This document shows, in pieces, positions 10,587 to 20,963 of a stretch of 64,000 bases of DNA. Numbering within the stretch: position 1 is the stretch's first letter; the number at the start of each line of letters is the position of its first letter. The position numbers were made by a program, and so were the translations under genes. Location: assembly GCF_900115475.1 (NCBI RefSeq), contig NZ_FOWP01000004.1, positions 186,001 to 250,000 on the forward strand. The letters are read 5' to 3'. The DNA comes from Ectopseudomonas composti. GTDB taxonomy: Bacteria; Pseudomonadota; Gammaproteobacteria; Pseudomonadales; Pseudomonadaceae. The notes beneath the pieces are model-generated. The model made no database searches. It saw nothing but the letters and a program-made list of their open reading frames with translations, and had not been told where the DNA came from.

Positions 10587-10906
10587 CCGAACGCAATCCC
10601 ATCCCTCTGATCTTCACTGGTGTCGCCAGCATTGTCGGTACCATCGGTGTGCTCTGGTACTACGGTTACGTCCATTTCGCCAAGCCGGAAGACGCGTTGC
10701 TGCTGTCCGACTTCACCATGCTCAAGACCGTCCCCGGTGAGGACTACAAGGTCTCGCTGAAACCGGCCGATCAGGTGGCGCAGTGCATCGACGGCGTGCT
10801 AGTGCTGTTCGACCTGCAGCAGAAGGGCCTGACCGGCGTGCTGGTGGATAATCGTAAGCAGGCCGTGCGCTGCATGGGGCAGGAAACGCCGGCGTTGGAG
10901 CAGTAA
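10583..10906 (+). CDS. small membrane-anchored hypothetical protein
   Basis: The protein is 107 aa. ATG 10583 overlaps the hydrolase stop (ATGA). One N-terminal membrane helix (FTGVASIVGTIGVLWYYGYV) is followed by a roughly 75-residue soluble tail with two cysteines (QCIDG, RCMG). The family is not recognised. Its tight coupling to the lipoprotein hydrolase suggests a shared envelope role. Confidence 0.75.
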   Translation: MTERNPIPLIFTGVASIVGTIGVLWYYGYVHFAKPEDALLLSDFTMLKTVPGEDYKVSLKPADQVAQCIDGVLVLFDLQQKGLTGVLVDNRKQAVRCMGQETPALEQ

Positions 10907-10975
10907 GGTAATGACGCTGTAGGGTTTACCGAGGCGTTATCGGTACGCACGATGTACCCGGTAAACGTACAGCCA

Positions 10976-11009
10976 AAAAGAAACCCGCCATCAGGCGGGT
11001 TTCTTTTTT
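10976..11009. terminator. bidirectional terminator between convergent genes
   Basis: Stem AAAGAAACCCGCC / GGCGGGTTTCTTT with loop ATCA, flanked by A and T tracts. It serves the cluster ending at 10906 and the OmpA-like gene on the other strand. Confidence 0.9.
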
Positions 11010-11021
11010 ACGGCAACGCTA

Positions 11022-11807
11022 TCAGGCGCCGGTAGCCGAACGCGGAGCGACCGGCTGGTTGTCGTTGGAGATGGTCACCTCCACACGACGGTTCTGCGCA
11101 CGACCGGAGTCGCTGGAGTTGTCCGCAACCGGATACTCCTTGCCGTAACCTTGGGCGACGATGCGCGTCGGCGCCACACCTGCGCGGACCAACGCGCGGC
11201 GCACGGCCTCGGCACGGCGCTCGGACAGGCCCTGATTGTAGGTGGCCGAACCGACGCTGTCGGTGTAGCCCTCGACGATCACTTGGCGCTCCGGGTTTTC
11301 CTGGAGGAAGCGTGCCAGTTCGGTGACGTTAGGCAGGGCGCTGCTCTTGAGTTCGGCCTTGTTGAAGTCGAACAATACATCGCCGAAGGTCACCAGCGTG
11401 CCGCGCTCGGTCTGCTTGGCGTTGAGGCTGTTCTGCAGCTTGCGGATCTGCGCATCGCGAGCGTCGAGAAGGGCCTGGGCGCGCTGCGCCGAGGAGTTCT
11501 TCAGTTCTGCTTCGGCAGTACGCAGAGCGATGGTCTGCTTGGCTACGTCAACGCGTTTGTTGGTCAGGTAGGCCAGCTGGTCGACCTTCTTCTCGTCTTC
11601 TTTGTCCATGTAGGCCTTGTCGGCCTTGTTCAGCCACTCCTGGGCTTCCTTGGTCTCCAGCGCGGCAATCTTGCTCGCCTGCGGATCGCTCTGTAGCGAG
11701 GAGAAGTTGCTGCGCGCAGACTCCAGATTGGCGTTGGGCTGGTGCGAGCAGGCGGCCAGGCCGACGCTTAGGGCCAGAAGGGCGGGGATCATCACGTGTT
11801 TACGCAT
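11022..11807 (-). CDS. OmpA-family peptidoglycan-associated lipoprotein (LptF-like)
   Basis: The protein is 261 aa from ATG 11807, with AAAGGA 8 nt upstream. The signal peptide ends in lipobox GLAAC. A coiled, Ala/Lys/Gln-rich central region (about 30-130) precedes an OmpA C-terminal domain (VTFGDVLFDFNKAELKSSAL ... TDSVGSATYNQGLSERRAEAV ... NRRVEVTI) that binds peptidoglycan. Length, order and the DUF4398 partner upstream match P. aeruginosa LptF (PA3692), known there as an AlgU-controlled envelope protein. It should link outer membrane and cell wall. Confidence 0.92.
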   Translation of the reverse strand: MRKHVMIPALLALSVGLAACSHQPNANLESARSNFSSLQSDPQASKIAALETKEAQEWLNKADKAYMDKEDEKKVDQLAYLTNKRVDVAKQTIALRTAEAELKNSSAQRAQALLDARDAQIRKLQNSLNAKQTERGTLVTFGDVLFDFNKAELKSSALPNVTELARFLQENPERQVIVEGYTDSVGSATYNQGLSERRAEAVRRALVRAGVAPTRIVAQGYGKEYPVADNSSDSGRAQNRRVEVTISNDNQPVAPRSATGA

Positions 11808-11854
11808 GGCGTTCATCCTTTGATCTGTCAGCGAATGGGTGGGTGACATGCTGC

Positions 11855-12268
11855 TCACTGAGCGTTGCGCATGCCTTCCTCACGCAGTTCCTGAACACCC
11901 TGGCGGGCGTCCTGCAGAGCTTGCTCTGCCTTGGCGGCCTGAGCCTTGCGCTCGGCGAGTCGAGCGTCCCACTCGGCCTGTTCGGCCAGGCGACGAGCTT
12001 TCTCGTAGTCTTCCTCGTGCATGGCCAACTCGGCCTCTTTGAGCTTGTCCTGCGCCGATTTCATTTCCACGGCGGCAAACTCGGTACCGCCGGCACTGAT
12101 CGCCGAGTTCACGGCAGACTGCGTCACGGCGTATTGCTCGCTGGGCGGGTTACCCGCACAGCCAGCCAGTACCAGGCTGCTACCCAATACCAGGGCAGCC
12201 AGTTTGATCCCGTGCATGCGACTACGCGGGGTTTTCTCGGTATGGGTCTTCATGGCGGCTAACTCCAT
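11855..12268 (-). CDS. DUF4398-domain lipoprotein
   Basis: The protein is 137 aa from ATG 12268 (AGGAG 8 nt upstream); ATG 12253 is an equally spaced alternative. Lipobox VLAGC is followed by an alpha-helical DUF4398 repeat region rich in Ala, Glu and Gln (AQDKLKEAELAMHEEDYEKARRLAEQAEWD), likely a coiled coil in the periplasm. It is cotranscribed with the OmpA-like lipoprotein 47 bp downstream, so the pair probably acts together at the cell wall. Confidence 0.87.
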   Translation of the reverse strand: MELAAMKTHTEKTPRSRMHGIKLAALVLGSSLVLAGCAGNPPSEQYAVTQSAVNSAISAGGTEFAAVEMKSAQDKLKEAELAMHEEDYEKARRLAEQAEWDARLAERKAQAAKAEQALQDARQGVQELREEGMRNAQ

Positions 12269-12292
12269 TTGAAACACTCCTATGAACGACAA

Positions 12293-12679
12293 TATCCGTA
12301 GCGATTGGCCGGTCGTGTTGTCCGTCTACCAAGGGTGTTGGCGATGTCGGCTTGCCACGATGGCCTGTAAGTGGGACCGGCAGGTTTTTTGAATAGTTCA
12401 GAAAAAAACACAGGGTGCTTATGGTTTTCTGGATGACTGGTTAGTCAACTATTCGCGCATGGAAAGCCCGCTGCGTCGTTTTCGATGCGTGTTGAGGACG
12501 TTCTTTAAACCCTTGTATCTAGAGGGTTTGGTGGGTGATGAGAGGCCGGTTCGCCCGCGAATCACCAAAGGCGGCGGGAGGCGCTGCGTCGACGCACAAA
12601 GGGCTGCTCGGCAGACGTGTTGTCTGCCTGAACATTCAAAATTGAACAATATGTCGAACGAAAAGGGCCGTTCAGGGCG
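12293..12679. other. 387-bp intergenic region
   Basis: This region is less GC-rich than its surroundings. It should contain the promoter of the DUF4398-LptF pair (leftward). A hairpin AAACCCT / AGGGTTT near 12509-12533 lacks a U tract. I see no convincing gene. Confidence 0.5.
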
Positions 12680-13024
12680 TCAATGGCTCGTCTCTTTGCT
12701 CGTGTCACTCAGTTCGCGCAGGTATTTGCGCGACAGCGCGAGAAAGCGCGGTGTCGGACCGATGTCCTCGTACAGCGGGTCGCCTTGCTCGTCCAGTGCC
12801 ACCACCTTGCTGCCGCGCACGTAGGGCAGGCTGGCTTCCAGCTCCTCGAGCGCAGCGCCGATCAACTCGCCGAGCAGTTCTTCGCTGTGATGCTTGGGGT
12901 ACATCTCGGTAAGCGCCGCCAGGCGAGCGGCTGATTCGATATCCAGGTGAATGTGATAACGAGTCGAGGTCAGGTGACCCTTGGCGTTTTGTTCCCAGTG
13001 CTTTGCCAGTTCGCGAATTCTCAT
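12680..13024 (-). CDS. conserved hypothetical protein
   Basis: The protein is 114 aa ([20 protein letters not shown]...). It is small, soluble and charged, with no signal peptide or known motif; the sequence reads like a conserved pseudomonad protein ([37 protein letters not shown]). It is divergent from ppc. Function unknown. Confidence 0.7.
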   Translation of the reverse strand: MRIRELAKHWEQNAKGHLTSTRYHIHLDIESAARLAALTEMYPKHHSEELLGELIGAALEELEASLPYVRGSKVVALDEQGDPLYEDIGPTPRFLALSRKYLRELSDTSKETSH

Positions 13025-13192
13025 GTCATAGCTCCTTCACGGGTGGCGCAACTGATGCCGGCTAGCGCATCCAGCACGCCTATCAGCAAGCCTAGTCCCA
13101 GCACGCAGGCCTGCCTGGGTACGCGTCGCACCCTTGTAAGAAGTTGGCGCGCTGGGCACTCTGTTGACACTGGACAGGAGAAGGAGTGCGAC

Positions 13193-15829
13193 ATGGCGGA
13201 AATCGATGCGCGCCTACGTGAAGAGGTGCACCTGCTTGGCGAGCTGCTCGGCAATACCATCAGCACCCAAATGGGCGACGAGTTTCTCGACAAGATCGAA
13301 CGCATACGCAAATCAGCCAAGGCCGGTCGTCGTGGTTCTGCCGCAGGTGCCGAGCAACTGACCAGCACCCTCGGGGATCTGGCTGACGACGAACTGCTGC
13401 CGGTGGCGCGGGCCTTCAATCAGTTTCTCAACCTGGCCAATATCGCTGAACAGCAACACCGGGTGCGCCGTCGCCGTGCGGATGAGCCCGAGCCGTTCGA
13501 GTTGCGCGTGCTCGACGAATTGCTCGAACGCCTGCTCGCTGCTGGGCAGGGCAGCGATGAACTGGCGCGCCAGCTGGGGCGCCTGGACATCGAGCTGGTG
13601 CTGACTGCGCATCCCACCGAAGTGGCGCGGCGCACGCTGATCCAGAAATACGATGCCATCGCGGCGCAGCTGACGGCACTGGATCACAGTGACCTGTTGC
13701 CAGCCGAACGTGAACGCATCGCCCAGCGCCTGCAGCGGCTGATCGCCGAGGCTTGGCATACCGAGGAAATTCGTCGCAGCCGGCCCAGCCCGGTGGACGA
13801 AGCCAAGTGGGGCTTTGCCGTCATCGAGCATTCGCTGTGGCAAGCCGTGCCGCAATTCCTGCGCCGCGCCGATCAGAGCCTGCAGGCCGCCACTGGGCTG
13901 CGTCTGCCGCTGGAGGCTGCGCCGATTCGCTTCGCCTCGTGGATGGGCGGTGACCGGGACGGTAACCCCAATGTCACGGCGCGCGTGACGCGAGAAGTGT
14001 TGCTGCTGGCGCGCTGGATGGCCGCAGACCTGTACCTGCGTGATGTCGACCAACTGGCCGCCGAGTTGTCCATGCAGCAAGCCAGTGACGAGCTGCGTGC
14101 GCAGGTGGGCGACAGCGCCGAACCTTATCGCGCCCTGCTCAAGCAGCTGCGCGAGCGCCTGCGTGAAACGCGCAGTTGGTCGCAGCAAGCGCTCACTGCC
14201 GATGTGGCACCAAGTGCTGCGGTACTGCGCGACAACCATGACCTGCTGGCGCCACTGCAGCTGTGCTACCAGTCGCTGCATGCTTGCGGCATGGGCGTGA
14301 TTGCCGATGGTCCCTTGCTCGATTGCCTGCGCCGAGCAGCCACCTTCGGTCTGTTTCTGGTGCGCCTCGATGTTCGTCAGGATTCTTCTCGACACGCGGC
14401 GGCGATGTCGGAAATCACCGATTATCTGGGCCTCGGTCGTTACGCCGAATGGGATGAGGAGGCGCGCCTGAGCTTCCTCCAGCGCGAGCTGGAAAACCGC
14501 CGCCCGCTGCTGCCGAGCGACTATCGCCCCTCGGCCGATACTGCTGAAGTGCTCGCCACCTGCCGTGAGGTGGCCGCGGCTCCTGCCGCATCGCTGGGCT
14601 CCTACGTGATTTCCATGGCCGGTGCCGCCTCCGATGTGCTGGCGGTGCAACTGCTGTTGAAAGAGGCCGGGTTGCGCCGGCCGATGCGGGTGGTGCCACT
14701 TTTTGAAACCCTGGCCGATCTGGATCATGCCGGGCCGGTGATCGACCGGTTGCTTGGGCTGCCCGGTTATCGCGCGCGCCTGCATGGCCCGCAGGAAGTG
14801 ATGATCGGTTATTCCGATTCGGCCAAGGACGCCGGTACAACCGCCGCGGCCTGGGCGCAGTACCGCGCCCAGGAGGAGCTGGTGCGTCTGTGTCGCGAGC
14901 ATCAGGTTGAACTGATGCTGTTCCATGGTCGCGGTGGCACCGTCGGCCGTGGCGGTGGCCCCGCGCACGCGGCCATCCTGTCGCAACCCCCGGGCTCGGT
15001 GGCGGGGCGCTTCCGCACCACCGAGCAGGGAGAAATGATCCGCTTCAAGTTCGGCCTGCCGGATATCGCCGAGCAGAATCTCAACCTGTATCTGGCTGCA
15101 GTGCTGGAAGCCACGCTGCTGCCACCGCCGGCGCCAGAGCCGAGCTGGCGCGCGATGATGGACCGCCTCGCCGATGTCGGTGTGAAGGCCTATCGCGGCG
15201 TGGTGCGCGAGCATCCGCAGTTCGTCGAGTACTTCCGCCAGGCCACACCGGAACAGGAGCTGGGGCGTTTGCCGCTGGGCAGCCGTCCGGCCAAGCGGCG
15301 CGAGGGGGGCGTGGAAAGCCTGCGGGCCATTCCATGGATCTTCGCCTGGACCCAGACGCGCCTGATGCTGCCGGCCTGGCTCGGCTGGGAGCAGGCGTTG
15401 GGGCAGGCGCTGCAAGGTGGCGATGCCGAACTGCTGAAGCACATGCGCGAGCAGTGGCCTTTCTTCCGCACACGCATCGACATGCTGGAGATGGTGCTGA
15501 CCAAGGCCGACGCCAGCATCGCTGCGCTCTATGACGAGCGCCTGGTCGAACCGGCGCTGCAGGCGCTGGGTGCGCAGTTACGCGACCTATTGTCGCAGGC
15601 GTGCGCTGCCGTACTGGAACTGACCGGGCAGTCGCGACTGCTCGCGCACAATCCGGAAACCCTGGAATCGATCAGTGTGCGCAACACTTATCTCGACCCG
15701 CTGCACTTGTTGCAGGCCGAGCTGCTGGCGCGCTGCCGGCAACGTGAACAGGCGCCGGAGAGCCCTCTGGAGCAGGCGCTGCTGGTCAGCGTTGCGGGTA
15801 TCGCAGCGGGCTTGCGCAACACCGGCTAA
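13193..15829 (+). CDS. ppc: phosphoenolpyruvate carboxylase
   Basis: The protein is 878 aa, the usual pseudomonad length. The start is ATG 13193, preceded by AAGGAG at 13181; a longer in-frame open stretch upstream lacks support. It carboxylates PEP to oxaloacetate, refilling the TCA cycle. Catalytic segments are intact: [14 protein letters not shown] (His140), [16 protein letters not shown], and [14 protein letters not shown] with its glycine loop. The C terminus ends in the conserved NTG. Monocistronic as far as visible. Confidence 0.97.
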   Translation: MAEIDARLREEVHLLGELLGNTISTQMGDEFLDKIERIRKSAKAGRRGSAAGAEQLTSTLGDLADDELLPVARAFNQFLNLANIAEQQHRVRRRRADEPEPFELRVLDELLERLLAAGQGSDELARQLGRLDIELVLTAHPTEVARRTLIQKYDAIAAQLTALDHSDLLPAERERIAQRLQRLIAEAWHTEEIRRSRPSPVDEAKWGFAVIEHSLWQAVPQFLRRADQSLQAATGLRLPLEAAPIRFASWMGGDRDGNPNVTARVTREVLLLARWMAADLYLRDVDQLAAELSMQQASDELRAQVGDSAEPYRALLKQLRERLRETRSWSQQALTADVAPSAAVLRDNHDLLAPLQLCYQSLHACGMGVIADGPLLDCLRRAATFGLFLVRLDVRQDSSRHAAAMSEITDYLGLGRYAEWDEEARLSFLQRELENRRPLLPSDYRPSADTAEVLATCREVAAAPAASLGSYVISMAGAASDVLAVQLLLKEAGLRRPMRVVPLFETLADLDHAGPVIDRLLGLPGYRARLHGPQEVMIGYSDSAKDAGTTAAAWAQYRAQEELVRLCREHQVELMLFHGRGGTVGRGGGPAHAAILSQPPGSVAGRFRTTEQGEMIRFKFGLPDIAEQNLNLYLAAVLEATLLPPPAPEPSWRAMMDRLADVGVKAYRGVVREHPQFVEYFRQATPEQELGRLPLGSRPAKRREGGVESLRAIPWIFAWTQTRLMLPAWLGWEQALGQALQGGDAELLKHMREQWPFFRTRIDMLEMVLTKADASIAALYDERLVEPALQALGAQLRDLLSQACAAVLELTGQSRLLAHNPETLESISVRNTYLDPLHLLQAELLARCRQREQAPESPLEQALLVSVAGIAAGLRNTG

Positions 15830-16034
15830 GGGTATCCCTGCACTGGCAAACAGCTGCCAGTGCAGCGCCGGATGCCAGGCCCAGGCCGCCAGGAGGAGGG
15901 TTTTTATCCGACTTTTGGCGGCTTGTGCGCCTGGGGTGCGCTGTGTATCTTGATCAGCCTTTTGGCCGCTACTGCTGCCGCATACCACTTAAGAGATTGG
16001 CCCCACGAGGCGAGTCCGACCGATTACTACATAA

Positions 16035-16700
<666 letters not shown>

Positions 16701-16724
16701 GTCCCTGCCGCCAACCGTCGCTGC

Positions 16725-16753
16725 AACAAGGCCCCGAAAGGGGCCTTGTTCGT
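16725..16753 (+). terminator. rho-independent terminator after adk
   Basis: Eleven-base stem AACAAGGCCCC / GGGGCCTTGTT with a GAAA tetraloop, 24 bp after the adk stop. Confidence 0.88.
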
Positions 16754-16881
16754 TTATGGAACATGGACACGTTGTTGTCGCTCTCAAGCATGGGCTCGCG
16801 TCACGGGCCCAGTAGTATCGACGATGCAGCTCCCGGCCTGCGCCGGGGCGTGTCGATAACCAATAAGGAAGAGGGCATTCA

Positions 16882-17655
16882 ATGACCGACAAACGCATCT
16901 GGCTAGGCCTTGCGGTATCGCTGCTGAGCACTCCACTGGCATTTGCCGACACTCCCGCCGCGGGCAAGGCTGACTGTTCTGTTGCCGAGTTCACCATGGG
17001 CTTGCGCTTTCAGCAGCAGTCTGCGGAAGTCCAGGCGCTGCAGCTGCAGGCCTACAACATCGCCACCGAGAAGCTCGACAAGGCGGTTGCGGCGGCGAAG
17101 GATCCGTCGAAGCTGGCCATCGTCACCGACCTCGATGAAACCGTGATCGACAACAGCGCGCTGCTGGCGCGCGATCTGGCCAACTGTCACCAGTATGACG
17201 CCTGGGACACCTGGCTGCCCTGGGAGCGCGACGGCACGCCCGAGCTGATACCCGGTGCGAAGAAGTTTCTCGAGCATGCCGACAAGCTCGGCGTGACCAT
17301 TCGCTACGTCTCCGACCGTGCCGACGAGCAGAAGAAATACACCCTGGCCACCCTGAGCAAACTGGGCCTGCCGCAGGTATCCGAAGAAAGTGTGCTGCTG
17401 CTTGGCCCGCCCAAGGTCGAGCGCCGCGCTATTGTCAGCGCCGATCACCAGATCATCATGTTACTGGGCGATACGCTGCATGACTTCGACGGGCGTTTCC
17501 GCAAGACGCCGCTCGACGCACAGCGCAAGACCGTTGCCGAAGAGTCGGACAAATGGGGCGTGGAGTGGATCGTGTTCCCCAATGCTGGCTACGGCACCTG
17601 GTCCAAGGCGCCGCTCAAAGACTGGGAGGCCGAGCCGGTGGTTGAGCCCTGGTAA
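16882..17655 (+). CDS. class C (DDDD) acid phosphatase, e(P4)-like
   Basis: The protein is 257 aa. A signal peptide is cleaved near LAFA-DTP, so the enzyme is periplasmic; there is no lipobox. The two HAD aspartate pairs of the class C family are present: VTDLDETVIDNS and LLGDTLHDFD. The order of the remaining blocks matches the 5'-nucleotidase / lipoprotein e(P4) family. It is likely to remove phosphate from nucleotides or other small molecules outside the cytoplasm. An AAGGAAGAGG stretch precedes ATG 16882. Confidence 0.9.
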   Translation: MTDKRIWLGLAVSLLSTPLAFADTPAAGKADCSVAEFTMGLRFQQQSAEVQALQLQAYNIATEKLDKAVAAAKDPSKLAIVTDLDETVIDNSALLARDLANCHQYDAWDTWLPWERDGTPELIPGAKKFLEHADKLGVTIRYVSDRADEQKKYTLATLSKLGLPQVSEESVLLLGPPKVERRAIVSADHQIIMLLGDTLHDFDGRFRKTPLDAQRKTVAEESDKWGVEWIVFPNAGYGTWSKAPLKDWEAEPVVEPW

Positions 17656-17922
17656 GAGCCTGTTCAAAGTCTGCTGCGCGTCGGCCCTGCCGCGTTAAAA
17701 ACAGGCTCGGACAGTGACTTGTCACTGAACGTCCGCAGGACGGCCCGCAGGGCGAGCGCAGCGAGTAATGCTCATGTACAAAAGTACAGTCGAACGCGAC
17801 CCCGGTCGTTCATCGCCTGTTTGATTCGCTGGCGCTCACCCTTCGGGCCAGCCTTCGGCTGTTACTCCCGTTGGTCGTTGCGCCTTGCATTGCTCTAGCT
17901 CGCGAGACTTTGAGCAGCCTCT
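17655..17922. repeat. palindromic intergenic element, copy 1 (long form)
   Basis: The left end (AGAGCCTGTTCAAAGTCT, then GCTGCGCGTCGGCC) and the right end (CTCTAGCTCGCGAGACTT, TGAGCAGCCTCT) form an inverted repeat. The same end sequences occur at 39959 and 57705. This copy carries extra central sequence and is about twice as long. See the finding on covarying stems. Confidence 0.75.
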
Positions 17923-17986
17923 AAGGGCGCCCGTCGGTCGCTCGGCATGAGCCGGGCGCCGTCATGGCGCTGGAAAAAATGTTGTC

Positions 17987-18013
17987 GAGCCGGTCTAATG
18001 CCGGCTCTTTTTT
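17987..18013 (+). terminator. hairpin-T tract before tsaB
   Basis: GAGCCGG (17987) pairs with CCGGCTC ending at 18007 and is followed by a run of T. It lies between the repeat element and tsaB, 20 bp before the tsaB start, and could end upstream transcription or attenuate tsaB. Confidence 0.6.
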
Positions 18014-18032
18014 CTTCAGCTGTCCGAATGCA

Positions 18033-18716
18033 ATGACCACTCTCCTGGCCCTCGATACCGCCACCGAAGCCTGCTCCGTCGCGCTGCTGCATGATGGTCG
18101 CGTGCTCAGCCACTACGAAGTCGCCCCGCGCCTGCACGCACAGCGCCTGTTGCCGATGATTCAGCAACTACTGGGCGAAGCGGGTATCGCTGCTTCGGCT
18201 CTGGACGCCATCGCCTTCGGCCGTGGTCCGGGTGCATTTACCGGTGTACGCATCGCCATTGGTGTGGTCCAGGGCCTTGCCTTTGCCCTGGAGCGTCCGG
18301 TGCTGCCGGTCTCCAATCTGGCCGTGCTGGCCCAGCGTGCGCTGCGTGAGCAGGGCGTGACTCAGGTTGCAGCCGCCATCGATGCGCGTATGGACGAGGT
18401 TTACTGGGGCTGCTATCGCGCCGAGGCTGGCGAGATGCGTCTGCTCGGTCAGGAGGCGGTGTTGCCGCCGGAACAAGCCGAAGCTCCGCGTGGCAGCAGC
18501 GCAGATTGGTTCGGTGCCGGCACCGGCTGGGGCACCTTCGCCGCGCGTATCGCCCTCACGCCAACACGCATGGATGGCAGCCAGCTGCCGCATGCCGAAG
18601 ACCTGCTGAGCCTGGCCTGTTTTGCCTGGGCGCGTGGCGAGGCGTTGCCGGCCGATCAGGCGCAGCCGGTGTACCTGCGTGACCAGGTCGCCACGCCGAA
18701 AGCGCCGCCAGCATGA
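18033..18716 (+). CDS. tsaB: tRNA threonylcarbamoyladenosine biosynthesis protein TsaB
   Basis: The protein is 227 aa from ATG 18033. It has the ASKHA-type N terminus (LLALDTATEACSVALLHDG) and the GRGPGAFTGVRIAIG motif characteristic of TsaB (YeaZ). TsaB is the scaffold that joins TsaD and TsaE in making t6A37 on ANN-decoding tRNAs. It lacks the catalytic metal site of TsaD, as expected. Confidence 0.95.
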   Translation: MTTLLALDTATEACSVALLHDGRVLSHYEVAPRLHAQRLLPMIQQLLGEAGIAASALDAIAFGRGPGAFTGVRIAIGVVQGLAFALERPVLPVSNLAVLAQRALREQGVTQVAAAIDARMDEVYWGCYRAEAGEMRLLGQEAVLPPEQAEAPRGSSADWFGAGTGWGTFAARIALTPTRMDGSQLPHAEDLLSLACFAWARGEALPADQAQPVYLRDQVATPKAPPA

Positions 18717-18829
18717 CAATTGGTCGGATGGCCGCTGCCAGGACCCCTTCGGGATTTGCCAATGGCGTAGCCCGCCGCTACATTGCCAGCACAGTCACTT
18801 GTTCAGCCGAGCCCACCGAGCAGTCCTAG

Positions 18830-19174
18830 ATGCGGATCGACGGTTACTTACCTCCCTACTCGCCAGATCGCGGCCCCCGTTCGGGCACTGCGGTCACGCC
18901 CTATCGCGAGGCGCAGCGGGAAGTCGAGTCTCAGCGTGAGCAACCAGCTGCTCCGGCCAGCAGCCAGGGGTTGGAGCAGGCACCGCAGATTCGCCGTGTA
19001 CAGGCCAGCAGCAGTAACACCGACAGCCTGCCGGCGCGCTCGCAGGACCTCGGTTATCAACAGCCTGCGCTGAGCAACCGTGCTGCTCAGGCGCTGTCCA
19101 GCTACAGCACCACCGCCGCCTACGCCAGCGAGTACGATGCGCAGGAAGTGCTCGGGCTCGATCTCTACGCGTAA
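18830..19174 (+). CDS. conserved low-complexity hypothetical protein
   Basis: The protein is 114 aa (MRIDGYLPPYSPDRGPRSGT...). It is rich in Ser, Gln, Ala and Pro, probably disordered, with a more ordered end (YASEYDAQEVLGLDLYA). No signal peptide or known motif. It lies between tsaB and the DUF72 gene on the same strand. I consider it real because its ends look conserved and its codon use matches its neighbours. Function unknown. Confidence 0.65.
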   Translation: MRIDGYLPPYSPDRGPRSGTAVTPYREAQREVESQREQPAAPASSQGLEQAPQIRRVQASSSNTDSLPARSQDLGYQQPALSNRAAQALSSYSTTAAYASEYDAQEVLGLDLYA

Positions 19175-19222
19175 CTCCGTTTCACGGCTCATGCCCTTTA
19201 GCCAGGTCCGTTACCTAGATCG

Positions 19223-20092
19223 ATGAGCGTTGCGCTTCCCTATTTTCTCGGTTGCCCATCCTGGAGCGAAGCTGCCTGGCGTGCCACGCTGTATCCGCAG
19301 GATACCCGGCCAACCGAGTTTCTTAGTCGCTACACCGAAGTGTTCAATGCGGTGGAAGGCAACACCACGTTCTACGCCAGGCCCAGCGAGCAAACGGTAG
19401 CGCGCTGGGCGCTGGCGATGCCAGCGCACTTTCGTTTCTGTGCCAAGTTGCCGCGCGATATCAGCCACAGCGATGACCTCTGCCAACAATTGGAGGAAGT
19501 CGCCCAGTTTCGTCAGTTGCTGGCACCGCTTGGCGAACGGGTAGCGCCTTACTGGCTGCAACTGCCGGCCAGCTTCGCACCTCATCGGCTGGCCGAGCTG
19601 GCGGCGTTCATCGAGCAGTGGGGCGACTGGCCGCTGGCGATAGAAGTGCGACACCCGGAATTCTTCGCCAAGGGCGATGCCGAGCGGATGCTCAATCGCC
19701 TGCTGCACGAGCGGGGTATGGAGCGCATCTGCCTGGACTCGCGTGCGCTGTTCAGCTGCGACTCACAGGCGCCGGCCGTGCTGCATGCGCAAGCCAAGAA
19801 GCCGCGTCTGCCGACTCGGCCCACCGCGTTCAGCCAGAGCCCGCAGTTGCGCTTCATCGGTCATCCCGAGTTGCTGGCCAACGACCCCTTCATGCTGCCC
19901 TGGCTAGACAAGGTCGCCGGTTGGATCGAACAGGGACTGCGTCCTTACGTCTTCGCCCATACCTCGGACAACCGTCTGGCACCGGAGCTGGCGCGACGTT
20001 TTCATCAGCAACTGATGCAGCTCCTGCCTGGCTTGCCTGAACTGCCGGTTTTGGAGATCGAGCCGGAACTGGAGCAGCTTGGCTTGCTCTGA
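19223..20092 (+). CDS. DUF72 (YecE-family) protein
   Basis: The protein is 289 aa with family hallmarks: an early GCPSWSEAAW, then FNAVEGNTTFYARPSEQTVARWA, a central AIEVRHPEFF and a late YVFAHTSDNRLAPELARRF. DUF72 proteins adopt a TIM-barrel-like fold and their activity is not established. No signal peptide. The extensin-like gene starts 12 bp downstream. Confidence 0.9.
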   Translation: MSVALPYFLGCPSWSEAAWRATLYPQDTRPTEFLSRYTEVFNAVEGNTTFYARPSEQTVARWALAMPAHFRFCAKLPRDISHSDDLCQQLEEVAQFRQLLAPLGERVAPYWLQLPASFAPHRLAELAAFIEQWGDWPLAIEVRHPEFFAKGDAERMLNRLLHERGMERICLDSRALFSCDSQAPAVLHAQAKKPRLPTRPTAFSQSPQLRFIGHPELLANDPFMLPWLDKVAGWIEQGLRPYVFAHTSDNRLAPELARRFHQQLMQLLPGLPELPVLEIEPELEQLGLL

Positions 20093-20104
20093 TGGAGGAT
20101 GAAT

Positions 20105-20806
20105 ATGCTGATACGGATAGTCGGCCGTTTGCTGTTTCTTTCCCTGTTGCTGGGCGCGGCGCTATTGGTGGCGGTGTGGCGTGGCTGGCTGGATGTGGCG
20201 CCGCGTTTCAACCCCTGGGCGCCGCTGGACGTGCGAGAGACGCCGAACCTGCTGACCCCCTTCAAGCTCTGGCGCCTGGGTGAGGATCGCGCGTTGTGCG
20301 ACCTGGCCCTGGCGACGTCCGGGCTGCGTTTCACCCGCCTGGCCGACAGCACGCCGCACCCGGGTTGCCCGGTGGAGAACGCCGTGCGCATCCAGGGGGC
20401 CAGCGTCGGCCTGAGCAGCAGCTTCATGGCCACCTGTCCGTTGGCGGTGAGCTTCGCTTTGTTCGAGCGACATGGGCTGCAGCCGGCTGCACAGGCGGTG
20501 TTTGGCCAGCCGGTGACCCGCGTCGAGCATGTCGGCAGTTTCGCCTGCCGCAGCATCGCCGGCAGCCAACGGCCTAGCCAGCATTCCTATGCTAATGCGC
20601 TGGATATGGTCGGCTTCCGTCTGCGCGACGGCCAGCACATCAGTGTGCTGCGGGACTGGCCACGAGAGGACGACAAGGCGCGCTTCCTGCGGCTGGTGCA
20701 GGAGGCAGCTTGCGACAGCTTCAATGTCACCCTCGGCCCTGAATACAACGCTGCGCACCGTGATCACTTTCACGTGGACATGGGCATGTGGCGGATGTGC
20801 CGCTGA
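20105..20806 (+). CDS. extensin-like, M15-type peptidase family protein
   Basis: The protein is 233 aa. GGAGG sits 6 nt before ATG 20105 and directly abuts ATG 20099, so the second start is preferred. One N-terminal membrane helix anchors an extensin-like C-terminal domain. The domain shows the zinc-ligand pattern of M15 peptidases: HSYANALD (HX6D within SQHSYANALDM) and DHFHVDM. Known relatives of this fold cut peptidoglycan stem peptides. Periplasmic cell-wall hydrolysis is an inference. Confidence 0.82.
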   Translation: MLIRIVGRLLFLSLLLGAALLVAVWRGWLDVAPRFNPWAPLDVRETPNLLTPFKLWRLGEDRALCDLALATSGLRFTRLADSTPHPGCPVENAVRIQGASVGLSSSFMATCPLAVSFALFERHGLQPAAQAVFGQPVTRVEHVGSFACRSIAGSQRPSQHSYANALDMVGFRLRDGQHISVLRDWPREDDKARFLRLVQEAACDSFNVTLGPEYNAAHRDHFHVDMGMWRMCR

Positions 20807-20878
20807 GGTGCTTGCAACCCGCCATTGGCGCTGCGGCAGGTTGCACTCGCCCAGGGCTATCGGTCGGACGTGCTTCAC

Positions 20879-20942
20879 GTAGGGTGTGCCGTGCGCACCC
20901 AGCAAGCACCACGTTATTCCCGGTGCGCACGGCGCACCCTAC
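20879..20942. repeat. REP-like inverted pair (family A)
   Basis: Left arm GTAGGGTGTGCCGTGCGCAC and right arm GTGCGCACGGCGCACCCTAC are near-perfect inverted copies separated by about 24 bp. It lies between two convergent genes. Confidence 0.85.
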
Positions 20943-20963
20943 CCGCATGCCGACGCGGCGCGA

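Noticed and set aside
12330..12415. A possible AlgU (-35 GAAC type) promoter before the DUF4398-LptF pair
   Set aside because: GAACTA on the minus strand is followed only by a poor -10 match; too weak to list although LptF is AlgU-controlled in P. aeruginosa.
13313..15442. A long open frame antisense to ppc (about 700 codons)
   Set aside because: Typical shadow of a high-GC gene in the opposite strand; composition is His/Gln/Arg-rich with no motif, and ppc is complete.
17655..17922. CRISPR or small-RNA gene in the repeat region
   Set aside because: No direct repeats with unique spacers; the structure is an inverted repeat, and no promoter-terminator pair delimits an RNA gene.
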